Assembly (NCBI GenBank): GCA_963807735.1
Contig: CAWEDI010000034.1
Span: forward strand, 1-64,000
Source of the DNA: Roseiarcus sp963807735
Lineage (GTDB): Bacteria > Pseudomonadota > Alphaproteobacteria > Rhizobiales > Beijerinckiaceae
DNA length: 64,000 bases
Direction of reading: 5' to 3'
Part shown: positions 28,848 to 37,856 of the stretch, piece by piece
Numbering within the stretch: the stretch's first letter is position 1
Layout: each line of letters starts with the position of its first letter
Position numbers and translations under genes: made by a program
Notes under the pieces: generated by a model
The model's database searches: none
Told to the model about the DNA's origin: nothing
Seen by the model: only the letters and a program-made list of their open reading frames with translations

Positions 28848-30294
28848 TTACGGGACTTTTTCGACGTCGGCGGCAAACGCGTCAGCGACGCCGACCCGCA
28901 GCGCGCCCGCCGCGAACGCGGCGCGGAAGGCGCCCGTCTTGGAGACGCCGTCGGTGTTGGCGTTGGGAGAGTTGCTGACCACGAGATTGATTTCGTCAAG
29001 GGTCGCCGGGCAAGCGCGCCGGGAAATTTTGACCAGGAGGTGACGCAACTTCTGGCCGTCGCCGATGGAAACGTGAGTTTCCGCCGCTCCGCCGCTCGGA
29101 AATTCGATGGACGATGTGCCGGATATGGTCTTGACCTCGCTCGCCGCCTCTTCGACCTGGTAGCTTCCCTGCGCCTGCAGAAAACCTTGCGCAAGCACGG
29201 AACAGGTGCAGAGACTGTCCGGACCGGGCGAACATACTTTCGGACCCGCGGTGATCTCGCCATGGGCGCGAACGGCCTGTCCTTCAACGCCGCAGCGTTC
29301 GCCGAGCTTCGCGGCGCCGGAGGTGTCGACCCAGGCGGCGGAGCACTTCACGTTCGTTGCCTTTTCGGGCAGCGGAAGCGCGATCTCGACGCCTTTCGTC
29401 TCTCCGCAATCGGCGAGGGTGAAGTTCGATTTCAGGCTGAAATCGATGGTTGAGGCGCGTCCCGCCAGCAGTTCGGCGCTGGCGACGTATTCGGCCGAAT
29501 AGACGCGCGGCGACGGCAAGGCGTAGAAATCGGTGTTGGAGAAGACCTCCTCGGTCCAGGAGAGCGGCCAGAGGCCGCGCTGCCGCGTGTAGGTCTCGCT
29601 CATCCGCAAGGCGAAACCGGCGCGGGGGTCGCAGGGCGGCGGCGCGAAATTGACCTCCGCCTTGACATCCGCAGGCAGCTTCACGGCGATGGAATCCTCG
29701 GTCGCGACGGTTGAGCCGGGCGGCAACTCCTGGTTGCGGTAGTATACCACCGCCCGAACTCTTGATGATCGGATCCGTCAGGCGGAAGCCGTAGATGACG
29801 ACGTCGCCCGGCAGCGGCGCGGCCGGCTCGGCGAGATCGTTCGAAAGCAAGCCGTAAAGGACCGGATGCGGGCTTTTCGCCGGCAGCGCGGCGATCAGCG
29901 CGTTGAACGTGCGCTGCGCCTCGGCGACGAACGTCGGGTGGTCGGCGGCGACGCGCTCCGCCTCCCCCGCTTTGGCGAGCGCCCTGGCGACAAGGTCGGG
30001 GATCGGCGCCGGCAGGCCGCTCACGTCGTCGTTCATCGAAGCCTGCTCGACGCTGCGAAACTCGTCCGCGCTGCGCCGGACCATCGCCGCCGCCAGCATG
30101 AGCCGCTGCGCCGCGGCCATGTTGGAGACCCGCTGGCGGTCCGACACCTCAACGTCGAGACGCGCGGCGGAGTCGTTCATCGCGGTGTAATAGTCGGACA
30201 CGGTTCGCGGCGCCTCGTCGCCGCGCGCCGGCGCTCCGACTGCAAGACCGGCGGTCAGGAACACCGCCCCGAGGGCGCGCAAAATCTTAACCAT
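28848..30294 (-). CDS. Unrecognised secreted protein (one frameshift)
   Basis: Not recognised as a named family. It begins with a Sec signal peptide (residues 1-25, LGAVFLTAGLAVGAPARG). A helical N-terminal part follows (about 30-160, rich in Ala, Arg and Asp), then a strand-rich part with GDVVIYGFRLTDPI and YYRNQELPPGST that could be Ig-like. The C-terminal half holds a cysteine-rich patch (KVCSPGPDSLCTCSVL) suggesting disulfides. The frame changes near 29752; one extra base there restores a continuous 481-aa product. It lies upstream of the polysaccharide genes on the same strand, separated by 240 bp, so a surface role is possible but not shown. Confidence 0.65.
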
Positions 30295-30408
30295 CGCTGT
30301 CTCGTCATCGCCGCGCCCGAGGCGCGCGCGGTCCCTAGCGCGACATCGCCCTTGTCGCCAAGGGGGCCCCGCCTTGCAGCCGGGCGTTGGTCATGGCAAG
30401 CGGACGCC

Positions 30409-31731
30409 ATGTCCTCCGCCGCGCCGCGCATTTCCTTTGTATCGCTGGGTTGTCCGAAAGCGCTCGTCGATTCCGAACGCATCCTGACCCGGCTGCGCGC
30501 CGAGGGCTACGAGCTGTCACGCACCCATGCCGGGGCGGACGCGGTGATCGTCAACACCTGCGGCTTTCTCGACAGCGCGAAAAAAGAATCGCTCGACGCC
30601 ATCGGATCAGCGCTCGCCGCCAACGGTCGCGTCATCGTCACCGGCTGCATGGGCGCCGAACCGGGCGCAATCCGCGACGCGTTCCCGAACGTGTCCGCGA
30701 TCACCGGCCCGCAGGACTATGAAAGCGTGATGGCGGCGGTGCATGAAACGGCGCCGGCCCCGCACAATCCGTTCCTCGACCTGATCCCTGAACAGGGCGT
30801 CAAACTGACGCCGCGCCACTACGCCTATCTCAAGATCGCCGAGGGCTGCGACCACGCCTGCACGTTCTGCATCATCCCGAAACTGCGCGGCCGGCTCGCC
30901 TCACGGCCGGCGGCCGACGTGTTGCGCGAGGCGGAGAAACTGACCCGGGCCGGCGTGAAGGAGATTCTCGTCATTTCGCAGGACACCAGCGCCTACGGCC
31001 TCGATCTCGGCTATGCGGCGAGCGCGTGGCGCGACCGCGAAGTCGCCGCCCGCTTCCGCGATCTCGCCCGCGAGCTTTCGCAGCTCGGTCCGTGGATCAG
31101 GCTGCATTACGTCTACCCCTACCCGCATGTCGACGACGTCGTGGCGTTGATGAACGGCGGCGGCCTGCTGCCCTATCTCGACGTGCCGTTCCAGCACGCC
31201 TCGCCCGCGGTTTTGAAGGCGATGCGCCGCCCAGGCAACCAGGAGAAGACGCTGGAACGCATCCGCGCGTGGCGGGCGATCACGCCGGACCTAACGATTC
31301 GCTCGACGTTCATCGTCGGCTTCCCCGGCGAGACCGAGGAAGATTTCCGCCTGCTGCTCGACTGGCTCGACGAGGCCAAGCTCGACCGGGTCGGCGCGTT
31401 CAAATACGAGCCGGTGCGCGGCGCGCGCGCCAATGATCTCGGCCTCGAACCGGTCGCCGAGGAGATTAAGGACAGTCGCTGGCGCCGCTTCATGGAGAAA
31501 CAACGCACGATCTCCGCCGCCAAGCAGAAGGCGAAGATCGGACGCCGTCTTGACGTGCTGATTGACGAGGGCAACGCCCGCGGCGGCAAAGGCCGCAGCA
31601 AGGGCGACGCGCCGGGGATCGACGGCGCGGTCCACGTGACGTCGCGCCGCCCGCTTCGCGCCGGCGACCTGGTCAGCGTGCGGATCGAGAGCGCCGACGC
31701 CTACGACCTCGCCGGGACGGCGGTCGGTTGA
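30409..31731 (+). CDS. rimO: Ribosomal protein uS12 methylthiotransferase RimO
   Basis: A 440-aa radical-SAM enzyme that methylthiolates a conserved Asp of ribosomal protein uS12. The N-terminal MTTase domain has three cluster cysteines (SLGCPKALVDSE, NTCGFLDSA, TGCMGAE). The radical-SAM motif is GCDHACTFCIIP (CxxxCxxC). The C-terminal TRAM domain starts around RRLDVLIDEG. The start ATG at 30409 gives MSSAAPRISFVSLGC. The in-frame extension upstream is not conserved in appearance. The next gene begins 4 bp after its stop. Confidence 0.95.
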   Translation: MSSAAPRISFVSLGCPKALVDSERILTRLRAEGYELSRTHAGADAVIVNTCGFLDSAKKESLDAIGSALAANGRVIVTGCMGAEPGAIRDAFPNVSAITGPQDYESVMAAVHETAPAPHNPFLDLIPEQGVKLTPRHYAYLKIAEGCDHACTFCIIPKLRGRLASRPAADVLREAEKLTRAGVKEILVISQDTSAYGLDLGYAASAWRDREVAARFRDLARELSQLGPWIRLHYVYPYPHVDDVVALMNGGGLLPYLDVPFQHASPAVLKAMRRPGNQEKTLERIRAWRAITPDLTIRSTFIVGFPGETEEDFRLLLDWLDEAKLDRVGAFKYEPVRGARANDLGLEPVAEEIKDSRWRRFMEKQRTISAAKQKAKIGRRLDVLIDEGNARGGKGRSKGDAPGIDGAVHVTSRRPLRAGDLVSVRIESADAYDLAGTAVG

Positions 31732-31735
31732 CGCG

Positions 31736-32326
31736 ATGAGCGCGGCGAACCGAAACCCTGCGGTCGACGCCCTCCTCGCAAAGGGCGATTGGCGCGAGGA
31801 AAAGCTGGCGCTGCGGGAGATCGTGCTGGCTTGCCCGGTGCAGGAGGAGATCAAGTGGGGCCAGCCCTGCTACACCGCCGACGGTCGGAACGTTCTCATC
31901 ATCCACGGCTTCAAGGACTATTGCGCGCTGCTGTTCGTCAAGGGCGCGCTGATGAAGGACCCGCACGGCCTGCTGATCCAGCAAACCGAAAACGTGCAGT
32001 CGGCGCGGCAAATCCGGTTCGCGGGCGTCGAGGAGATTTTGCGCCGGCGCGCGATCCTGAAGGCTTATGTTGAAGAGGCGATCGGGATCGAGAAGGCGGG
32101 GCTGAAGGTCGAGAAGAAGACGACCGCGGACTTCGCCTGCCCCGAGGAGTTTCGCGCCCGGCTGGAGGCGTCGGCAGCATTGAAGGCGGCGTTCGAGGCT
32201 CTGACGCCGGGTCGGCAGCGCGCCTATTTGCTGCATTTCGCGGCCGCCAAACAGGCCAAGACCCGCCAGGCCAGGATCGACAAATATGTCCCGCAAATCC
32301 TGGCCGGAAAGGGGCTGGACGACTAG
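31736..32326 (+). CDS. YdeI/OmpD-associated family protein (DUF1801-like)
   Basis: A 196-aa cytoplasmic protein. The N-terminal DUF1801-like fold shows EIVLACPVQEEIKWGQPCYTADGRNVLIIHGFKDYCALLF in outline, and the C-terminal helical block shows FEALTPGRQRAYLLHFAAAKQAKTRQARI in part, the typical YdeI ending. Such proteins are associated with acid or peptide stress in enterobacteria, but the molecular activity is unknown. It starts 4 bp after rimO and is probably co-transcribed with it. Confidence 0.85.
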   Translation: MSAANRNPAVDALLAKGDWREEKLALREIVLACPVQEEIKWGQPCYTADGRNVLIIHGFKDYCALLFVKGALMKDPHGLLIQQTENVQSARQIRFAGVEEILRRRAILKAYVEEAIGIEKAGLKVEKKTTADFACPEEFRARLEASAALKAAFEALTPGRQRAYLLHFAAAKQAKTRQARIDKYVPQILAGKGLDD

Positions 32327-32336
32327 GCGCCGCCGC

Positions 32337-32424
32337 CGTCATGGCGCCGCGCCGAACTCGGAAGGCAACCCGATGAGCCGGTGGTGGCGGCGCTGTGGCT
32401 CGCGTTGCTTCGCTCGCGATGACG
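32337..32424. repeat. Degenerate family A palindromic repeat
   Basis: It begins CGTCATGGCG and ends GCTTCGCTCGCGATGACGG, matching the outer ends of the family A repeat at 645-751, but the left arm is largely replaced. It lies between the convergent YdeI-like and arr genes, where it could also act as a hairpin terminator. Confidence 0.55.
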
Positions 32425-32443
32425 GTTCGGCGGTTCCAAAGCC

Positions 32444-32842
32444 TCAGTCCTCGATCGCTTCGACCCCCTCCGCTCTCCGCTTTTCGACGTTGTCCCTCAT
32501 CGCCTTGAGCGCTGCGGGGGAATGTCCTTGCCAGTCCGTGACCTCGCCGACGACTCGCAGCGGCTCGCGAGAACGGTAGGACTTCGTCGGGTTGCCGGGG
32601 AATTTCTTGTCGGTCAAATTGGGATCGTCCTCGATGGCGCCGGTCGGCTCGACGATGTAGATTTTGCCGCGCCCGTCGCCGAAGGCCAGCTCGGCGCCCC
32701 ATGTGGCGGCGTCCAAGGTCGCGCTCAGATAGACATAGGTCGCCATCTTCCGCTTGCCGTAGTTGGAGGCGTAGCCCGGCGCAATCAGGTCGCCCGGCTT
32801 CAGATCGGCCCGCGTGCCGTGATAGAGACGATCGTTCGCCAT
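32444..32842 (-). CDS. arr: NAD(+)--rifampin ADP-ribosyltransferase (Arr)
   Basis: A 132-aa enzyme that transfers ADP-ribose from NAD+ to the 23-hydroxyl of rifamycins, inactivating them. The family pattern is clear: YHGTRADLKPGDLI, then NYGKRKMATYVYLSATLDAATWGAELAFG and IYIVEPTGAIEDDPNLTDKKFPGNPTKSYRSREPLRVVGEV, all quoted here as outlines. The conserved His, Tyr and Asp of Arr are present. Size is normal for chromosomal Arr. An in-frame start 17 codons upstream exists, but MANDRLYHG is the family-like start. It is a single gene between two genes of opposite strand. Chromosomal arr homologues are common in environmental bacteria. Confidence 0.92.
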   Translation of the reverse strand: MANDRLYHGTRADLKPGDLIAPGYASNYGKRKMATYVYLSATLDAATWGAELAFGDGRGKIYIVEPTGAIEDDPNLTDKKFPGNPTKSYRSREPLRVVGEVTDWQGHSPAALKAMRDNVEKRRAEGVEAIED

Positions 32843-32940
32843 TGTTTGCCCCCCGTGGCTGTAGGTTCGGCGCAAACTCTTTCCTTGCCCCAACGCCTCG
32901 CCTAAACACTCAGGCTCCTGTTCCCGATCGCCGAGGCCCC

Positions 32941-34734
32941 ATGATCTCCCGCCTGCGCAGCGAACTCGCCTACGCCGCGGGATTGCTGCGCGTGGTGCGC
33001 GCGACCCGGATCGCCACCAAGCGGGCGAACCGCACGCTCGGCGACCACCTCGCCGAATGGGCCTCGCAGCACGGGAACCGGCCGGCGCTCGCCGACGACC
33101 GCGAATCTTACAGCTATCGCGCGCTCGACGCGCGCGCCAACGCCTACGCCCGCTGGGCCGCAGCGCGCGGCTTGCGAAAGGGCGACACCGTCGCGCTGAT
33201 GATGCCGAACCGGCCCGAATATGTGGCGATCTGGTTCGGTCTGGTGCGCGCCGGGCTCGGCGTCGCTCTCGTCAACACCAATCTCACCGGCGCCAGCCTC
33301 GCCCACTCGCTCGACGTCGTCGCCGCCAAGGCGGCGATCGTCGACGCCACGCTCGCAGCCGCGTTCGCTACGGCGCGCAAGCCGAACGGCGCGCCGGCTT
33401 ATTTCTACGGCGAAGCTCCAAGCGGCGAGCCGCGGCTCGATCTGGAGATCGCCGCCTTCTCCGACCAGCCGCTGGATGCGTCCGAGCGGCCGGCGCTGAC
33501 CCTGACCGATCCCGCGCTGTACATCTATACCTCCGGCACGACGGGCATGCCGAAGGCGGCGCGCATCACCCATTCGCGGGCGCTGCGGATCATGATGGGA
33601 TTCGCGGCGGCCATCGGCGCGAGGCCCAGCGATCGGGTCTACATGTGCCTGCCGATGTATCACACCAACGGCGGCCTGATCGCGCTGGGGCTGGCGCTCA
33701 GCGTCGGCGGCTGCGCCTATATCCGCGAGAAATTCTCGGCGAGCGCGTTCTGGAGCGACGTTCAACGCGAGCGCTCCACCTTGTTTGTCTACATCGGCGA
33801 ATTGTGCCGCTATCTAATGAACGCAGCCGTCCGGCCCGGCGAGCGCAAACACAAAATCCGCGCCTGCGTCGGCAACGGCCTCCGACCCGACATATACGAG
33901 GCGTTCCAGAAGCGCTTCGGCATCCGCGCGGTGCTGGAGTTCTACGGTTCCACCGAAGGCAACGCGGTGATGGTCAATTTCGATTTCCGGCCCGGCGCGA
34001 TCGGCCGCGTCCCGGCTTGGGCGGCGTCGCGCTTTCCGATGAACCTGATCGCCTACGACATCGACGCTGACACGCACCCGCGCGACGCGGCCGGGCATTG
34101 CCGCATCTGCGGGCCGGACGAAGTCGGCGAGCTGATCTCCGAAATCCGCGACGATCCGCGCTTTCCCGCGGCGCGTTTCGACGGCTACGCCGACGCCGCC
34201 TCGACCAACGCGAAAATTCTGCGCGACGTGTTCAAACCGGGCGATTCCTGGTTCCGCACCGGCGATCTGATGCGCCGCGACGCGCGCGGCTATTTCTATT
34301 TCATCGACCGCATCGGCGACACGTTCCGCTGGAAGGGCGAGAACGTCTCGACCACCGAAGTCGCCGAGACCATCTCCGCCTTTTCCGGCGTGCAGGAGGC
34401 GATCGCCTACGGCGTCGCGGCGCCGGGCTACGAGGGTCGCGCCGGCATGGCGGCGCTTGTCGTCGACAACATCGCTGAATTCGATCTCGACGGCTTGCGC
34501 GCGAATATCGAAACGGCGCTGCCGCCCTACGCGCGCCCGTTGTTCCTGCGCTTCCGCGCCGCGCTCGACAGCACCAGCACGTTCAAACCGAAAAAGACCG
34601 AACTCGTAGCAGAAGGCTTCGATCCCGCCCGCGTCGACGAACCGCTCTATTTCGACGATCGCGGGCAGCGCGCGTATCGCAGGGTCGACGGCGCGCTGTT
34701 CGAGGCGATCACCTCCGGCGCCCTGCCCTTGTGA
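32941..34734 (+). CDS. Long-chain acyl-CoA synthetase, FATP/FadD6-like
   Basis: A 597-aa AMP-forming ligase activating (very) long-chain fatty acids to acyl-CoA. The AMP-binding P-loop reads YIYTSGTTGMPKAARITHSR, then the FATP-type FYGSTEGNAVM. The C-terminal motif is DRIGDTFRWKGENVSTTEVAE, with FKPKKTELVAEGF near the end carrying the catalytic-Lys region. The SYRALDARANAYARW start is typical of the SLC27/FATP branch. I start at ATG 32941, in frame with the domain. The downstream acetyltransferase gene overlaps its stop by four bases. Confidence 0.92.
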   Translation: MISRLRSELAYAAGLLRVVRATRIATKRANRTLGDHLAEWASQHGNRPALADDRESYSYRALDARANAYARWAAARGLRKGDTVALMMPNRPEYVAIWFGLVRAGLGVALVNTNLTGASLAHSLDVVAAKAAIVDATLAAAFATARKPNGAPAYFYGEAPSGEPRLDLEIAAFSDQPLDASERPALTLTDPALYIYTSGTTGMPKAARITHSRALRIMMGFAAAIGARPSDRVYMCLPMYHTNGGLIALGLALSVGGCAYIREKFSASAFWSDVQRERSTLFVYIGELCRYLMNAAVRPGERKHKIRACVGNGLRPDIYEAFQKRFGIRAVLEFYGSTEGNAVMVNFDFRPGAIGRVPAWAASRFPMNLIAYDIDADTHPRDAAGHCRICGPDEVGELISEIRDDPRFPAARFDGYADAASTNAKILRDVFKPGDSWFRTGDLMRRDARGYFYFIDRIGDTFRWKGENVSTTEVAETISAFSGVQEAIAYGVAAPGYEGRAGMAALVVDNIAEFDLDGLRANIETALPPYARPLFLRFRAALDSTSTFKPKKTELVAEGFDPARVDEPLYFDDRGQRAYRRVDGALFEAITSGALPL

Positions 34735-35822
34735 GCGCTGAAGTCGCCGAGTTCGTCGCATTTGAACAGTTGGCTGAGGCCGCGCCGGCTTGGCGCGATC
34801 TCTGCGCGCGCGCCTTGGAGCCAAACCCGTTCGCCGACCCTGACTTCCTGCTGCCGCTCCTCGCCTACGAGCGCCCGCGGAGGCTCGCTTTCGCGGTGGT
34901 GCGCGAGGAAGGGCGCCTGATCGGCTTCGCCGCGCTCATCTTGCCGCCGGTCGGCCTTGCGCGGGCATGGACGAGCCCCTACGCCGCGCTGCCGGCCGTC
35001 GCGTTCGATCGCGACGCCGCGCCGGCGGCGCTCGACGCCTTGCTGAGGCTGGTTGCGGAGCGAACGCGGCTCGTCGGCGTCGTCTGGCCGTTCGTCGAGC
35101 GCGACGGACCGTTCGCCGCCGCGCTGCGTTCCGCGGCCGGGGCGCGGCCGTTGGAGGTCGCGGCGCCGACGAGACGCGCGGCGCTGCGTCTCGCCGGCGT
35201 CACCGCGTTCGAGACGAGCCTCGATGCGAAGCGGCGCACGAAATGGGCGCGGCAGGCGCGGAAACTCGGCAAAATCGAGGAGGCCTCCGCGGAAACGGCC
35301 GTGGCGGCGTTTTTCGAAATCGAGCGGAAGGGCTGGAAAGGCGCGCGCCGCAGCGCGCTCGCCGATGACCCACGCCGCCTCGCGTTCGCGCGCGCCGCGC
35401 TCGGCGCCTTCGCGCGCGCCGATCGCCTCAACGCGTTGGCGCTAACGAGCGACGGGACGCCGGTCGCCGCCGGGCTCGTGCTGATCGCGGCGCCCCGCGC
35501 CTTCTACTGGAAGACGGCCTATGACGAGACCCACGCCGCCGCCTCGCCGGGGGTGCAACTGACGCTCGCCCATTCGCGCCGACTGGCGGCGACGCCGGGC
35601 CTGACGCTGGTTGATTCCTGCGCCGCCGAGGATCACCCGATGATCGGGCGAGTATGGAGCGACACGTTGGAGTTCGAGACGCCGGCGATTGGGCTGCGCG
35701 CGGAAAGCGGCCGGCCGCTGCGGGTTTGGCTTGCGCTCGACGCGGCAAGGCTCATGGCGCGGGCGGCGATCAAACGAGCGATCATGCGCCTGCCGAGGCA
35801 TGATCGCAGGCGCCGGCTGTAG
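34731..35822 (+). CDS. CelD/BioF2-like GNAT-superfamily acetyltransferase
   Basis: A 363-aa protein of the CelD (cellulose biosynthesis)/BioF2-like acetyltransferase group: SAEVAEFVAFEQLAEAAPAWRDL start, ANPFADPDF-like segment (EPNPFADPDFLLPLL), central KRRTKWARQARKLGKIEE, then FFEIERKGWKG and the second GNAT half (ALALTSDGTPVAAGLVLIA). The start codon is GTG at 34731, overlapping the ligase stop (TTGTGAGC region), so it is translationally coupled to it. A joint role in lipid or surface-glycan acylation is inferred from this coupling only. Confidence 0.8.
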   Translation: MSAEVAEFVAFEQLAEAAPAWRDLCARALEPNPFADPDFLLPLLAYERPRRLAFAVVREEGRLIGFAALILPPVGLARAWTSPYAALPAVAFDRDAAPAALDALLRLVAERTRLVGVVWPFVERDGPFAAALRSAAGARPLEVAAPTRRAALRLAGVTAFETSLDAKRRTKWARQARKLGKIEEASAETAVAAFFEIERKGWKGARRSALADDPRRLAFARAALGAFARADRLNALALTSDGTPVAAGLVLIAAPRAFYWKTAYDETHAAASPGVQLTLAHSRRLAATPGLTLVDSCAAEDHPMIGRVWSDTLEFETPAIGLRAESGRPLRVWLALDAARLMARAAIKRAIMRLPRHDRRRRL

Positions 35823-35824
35823 GC

Positions 35825-35875
35825 GCGGTCTCAAGACCGCGCTGGCCGCGCGGCCGCGATCTTGAGATCGCGGCT
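35825..35875. terminator. Paired palindromes between convergent genes (probable bidirectional terminator)
   Basis: Two related hairpins stand side by side: GCGGTC-TCAA-GACCGC (35825-35840) and CCGCGATC-TTGA-GATCGCGG. The second is close to the reverse complement of the first, so the pair can also fold together. They lie between the acetyltransferase stop (35822) and the convergent lpdA stop (35928). No T run follows, so termination is inferred from position and structure. It may instead be another dispersed repeat. Confidence 0.55.
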
Positions 35876-35927
35876 ATAACGCGGAGCCTGTCAATTCCAA
35901 TCAAACTCTCGTCGAGCCGGGCGCGGC

Positions 35928-37673
35928 TCACTTCTTCTTCGGCATATACAGATCCGTCAGCGTGCCGGCGAACGCTTCCGCCGACATGGCGAAGGTCTCC
36001 GACAGCGTCGGATGCGGGTGGATCGTCAGGCCGATGTCCTCCGCGTCGCAGCCCATCTCGATGGCCAGCGCGGCCTCGGAGATCAGATCGCCCGCGTTGG
36101 GGCCGACGATGGCGCAGCCAATCAACCGGCCGCTCGCGTCGTCCCACAGCGTCTTGGTCTGACCCTCGTCGCGGCCGAGCGACAGCGAGCGCCCGCTCGC
36201 CGCCCAGGGAAACACCGCCTTGCCGTATTTGATCCCCTTCGCCTTCAGTTCCGTCTCGGTGACGCCGACCCAGGCGACCTCGGGATCGGTGTAGGCGACG
36301 GACGGGATGCACTTGGCGTCGAAGGCGGACTTGTGGCCGCTCGCCACTTCCGCCGCCACCTTGCCTTCGTGCGTCGCCTTGTGCGCCAACATCGGCTGGC
36401 CGACGATGTCGCCGATCGCGAAGATGTGGCTGACGTTGGTGCGCATCTGCTTGTCGACGGCGATGAAGCCGCGCTCGTCGACGTTGACGCCCGCCGCCTC
36501 CGCGCCGATCGCCTTGCCGTTCGGGCGGCGGCCGACAGAGACCAACATGGCGTCAAAGTCGCCTTGCCCCGGGCCGGCGTCGTTCTCCCAACTCACCTTG
36601 ATGGAATCGCCCGCCTCGACCTTGGTCGCCTTGGTCTTCAGCATGATCTTCGCGTAGCGCTTCTCGACGCGCTTGGCGAAGGGCGCGACGATGTCGCGGT
36701 CGGCGCCGGGCATCAGTTGGTCGAGCATCTCGATGACCGTGATCTCGGCCCCGAGCGCCTCGTAGACCGTCGCCATTTCGAGCCCGATGATGCCGCCGCC
36801 GAGCACCAGCATCCGCTTAGGGACAAAACCCAGATCGAGCGCGCCGGTGGAGTCCCAGATGCGCTTGTCCTTGGGGATGAAGCCCGGCGCCACCGGCTCG
36901 GAGCCGGCGGCGATGATCGCCTTGGCGAAGCGGACGATGCGGCGGCCGTCGGCGGTTTCGACGGCGAGCGTGTTGGCGGAGGTGAATTTCGCCTCGCCGG
37001 TGACGACCGTGACCTTGCGCTGCTTGGCGAGCATCGTAAGGCCGCCGGTCAGCCGCTTGACGACGCCGTCCTTGAAGCCGCGCAGTTTGTCGAGATCAAG
37101 CGACGGCTCGCCGAAGGCGACGCCGTGCGCGCCCATGTGCGAGGCTTCGTCGATCACCTTGGCGACATGCAGCAACGCCTTCGACGGGATGCAGCCGACA
37201 TTGAGGCAGACTCCGCCCAGCGTCGCCCAGCGTTCGACCAGCACGACATGCTGGCCGAGATCGGCGGCGCGGAAGGCGGCGGTGTAGCCGCCGGGGCCGG
37301 CGCCGAGCACCAGAACGTCGCATTCGAGGTCGGTTTTCTCTGCCGGCGCGGCGGGCTGCGGCGCCGCCTGCTTTTCGGCCTCTTTGGCGACGGGAAGCTT
37401 ATCCGCCGGCGTGTCCAGCTTCTCCACGGGGGAGCTGGCGGCGCCGGCGTAGGTCCCGAGCAGGTCGCCCTGGCTCACTTTGTCACCGATCTTGACCTTG
37501 ATCTCGCCGATCACCCCGTCGGCGGGCGCGGGCACGTCCATCGACGCCTTGTCGGATTCGAGCGTCATCAGCGGCTGCTCGGCTTTCACCGCGTCGCCGG
37601 GCTTCACCAGGATTTCGATGATCGGCACGCCCTTGAAGTCGCCGATGTCGGGCAGCCGGATTTCGCTCGCCAT
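35928..37673 (-). CDS. lpdA: Dihydrolipoyl dehydrogenase with N-terminal lipoyl domain (PDH E3)
   Basis: A 581-aa flavoprotein reoxidising dihydrolipoamide with NAD+. A lipoyl domain occupies residues 1-80 (attachment Lys in LESDKASMDVP), followed by an Ala/Pro linker, then the E3 core. The core has the FAD motif VLGAGPGGYTAAFRAADLG, the redox disulfide GGVCLNVGCIPSKAL, the NAD motif LVLGGGIIGLEMATVYEALG and the interface IHPHPTLSETF carrying the catalytic His. Lipoyl-E3 fusions are typical of PDH clusters with homodimeric AceE. It starts at ATG 37673 and lies about 180 bp downstream of aceF, across a family A repeat. Confidence 0.95.
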   Translation of the reverse strand: MASEIRLPDIGDFKGVPIIEILVKPGDAVKAEQPLMTLESDKASMDVPAPADGVIGEIKVKIGDKVSQGDLLGTYAGAASSPVEKLDTPADKLPVAKEAEKQAAPQPAAPAEKTDLECDVLVLGAGPGGYTAAFRAADLGQHVVLVERWATLGGVCLNVGCIPSKALLHVAKVIDEASHMGAHGVAFGEPSLDLDKLRGFKDGVVKRLTGGLTMLAKQRKVTVVTGEAKFTSANTLAVETADGRRIVRFAKAIIAAGSEPVAPGFIPKDKRIWDSTGALDLGFVPKRMLVLGGGIIGLEMATVYEALGAEITVIEMLDQLMPGADRDIVAPFAKRVEKRYAKIMLKTKATKVEAGDSIKVSWENDAGPGQGDFDAMLVSVGRRPNGKAIGAEAAGVNVDERGFIAVDKQMRTNVSHIFAIGDIVGQPMLAHKATHEGKVAAEVASGHKSAFDAKCIPSVAYTDPEVAWVGVTETELKAKGIKYGKAVFPWAASGRSLSLGRDEGQTKTLWDDASGRLIGCAIVGPNAGDLISEAALAIEMGCDAEDIGLTIHPHPTLSETFAMSAEAFAGTLTDLYMPKKK

Positions 37674-37696
37674 TGTCAGGCTCCGCTGAGAGGGGG

Positions 37697-37831
37697 CGTC
37701 ATTGCGAGCGAAGCGAAGCAATCCAGATCGGGGCGCACGGCCGGCTCAGGAAAGGCAGCCGCCCCGCGAGGGAAACGACAAGCCGCAGCTGCGCGGAGAG
37801 TTTGGATTGCTTCGCTTCGCTCGCAATGACG
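37697..37831. repeat. Dispersed palindromic repeat, family A, best-preserved copy
   Basis: The left arm (37697-37725, CGTCATTGCGAGCGAAGCGA then AGCAATCCA) and the right arm (37803-37831) are exact reverse complements over 29 bases, separated by about 77 bases. It fills most of the space between aceF and lpdA. A transcript through it would form a long stem, which may modulate or stabilise the aceF-lpdA messenger. Confidence 0.88.
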
Positions 37832-37856
37832 GGTAATGCGCATCAATCCTCGGCCG

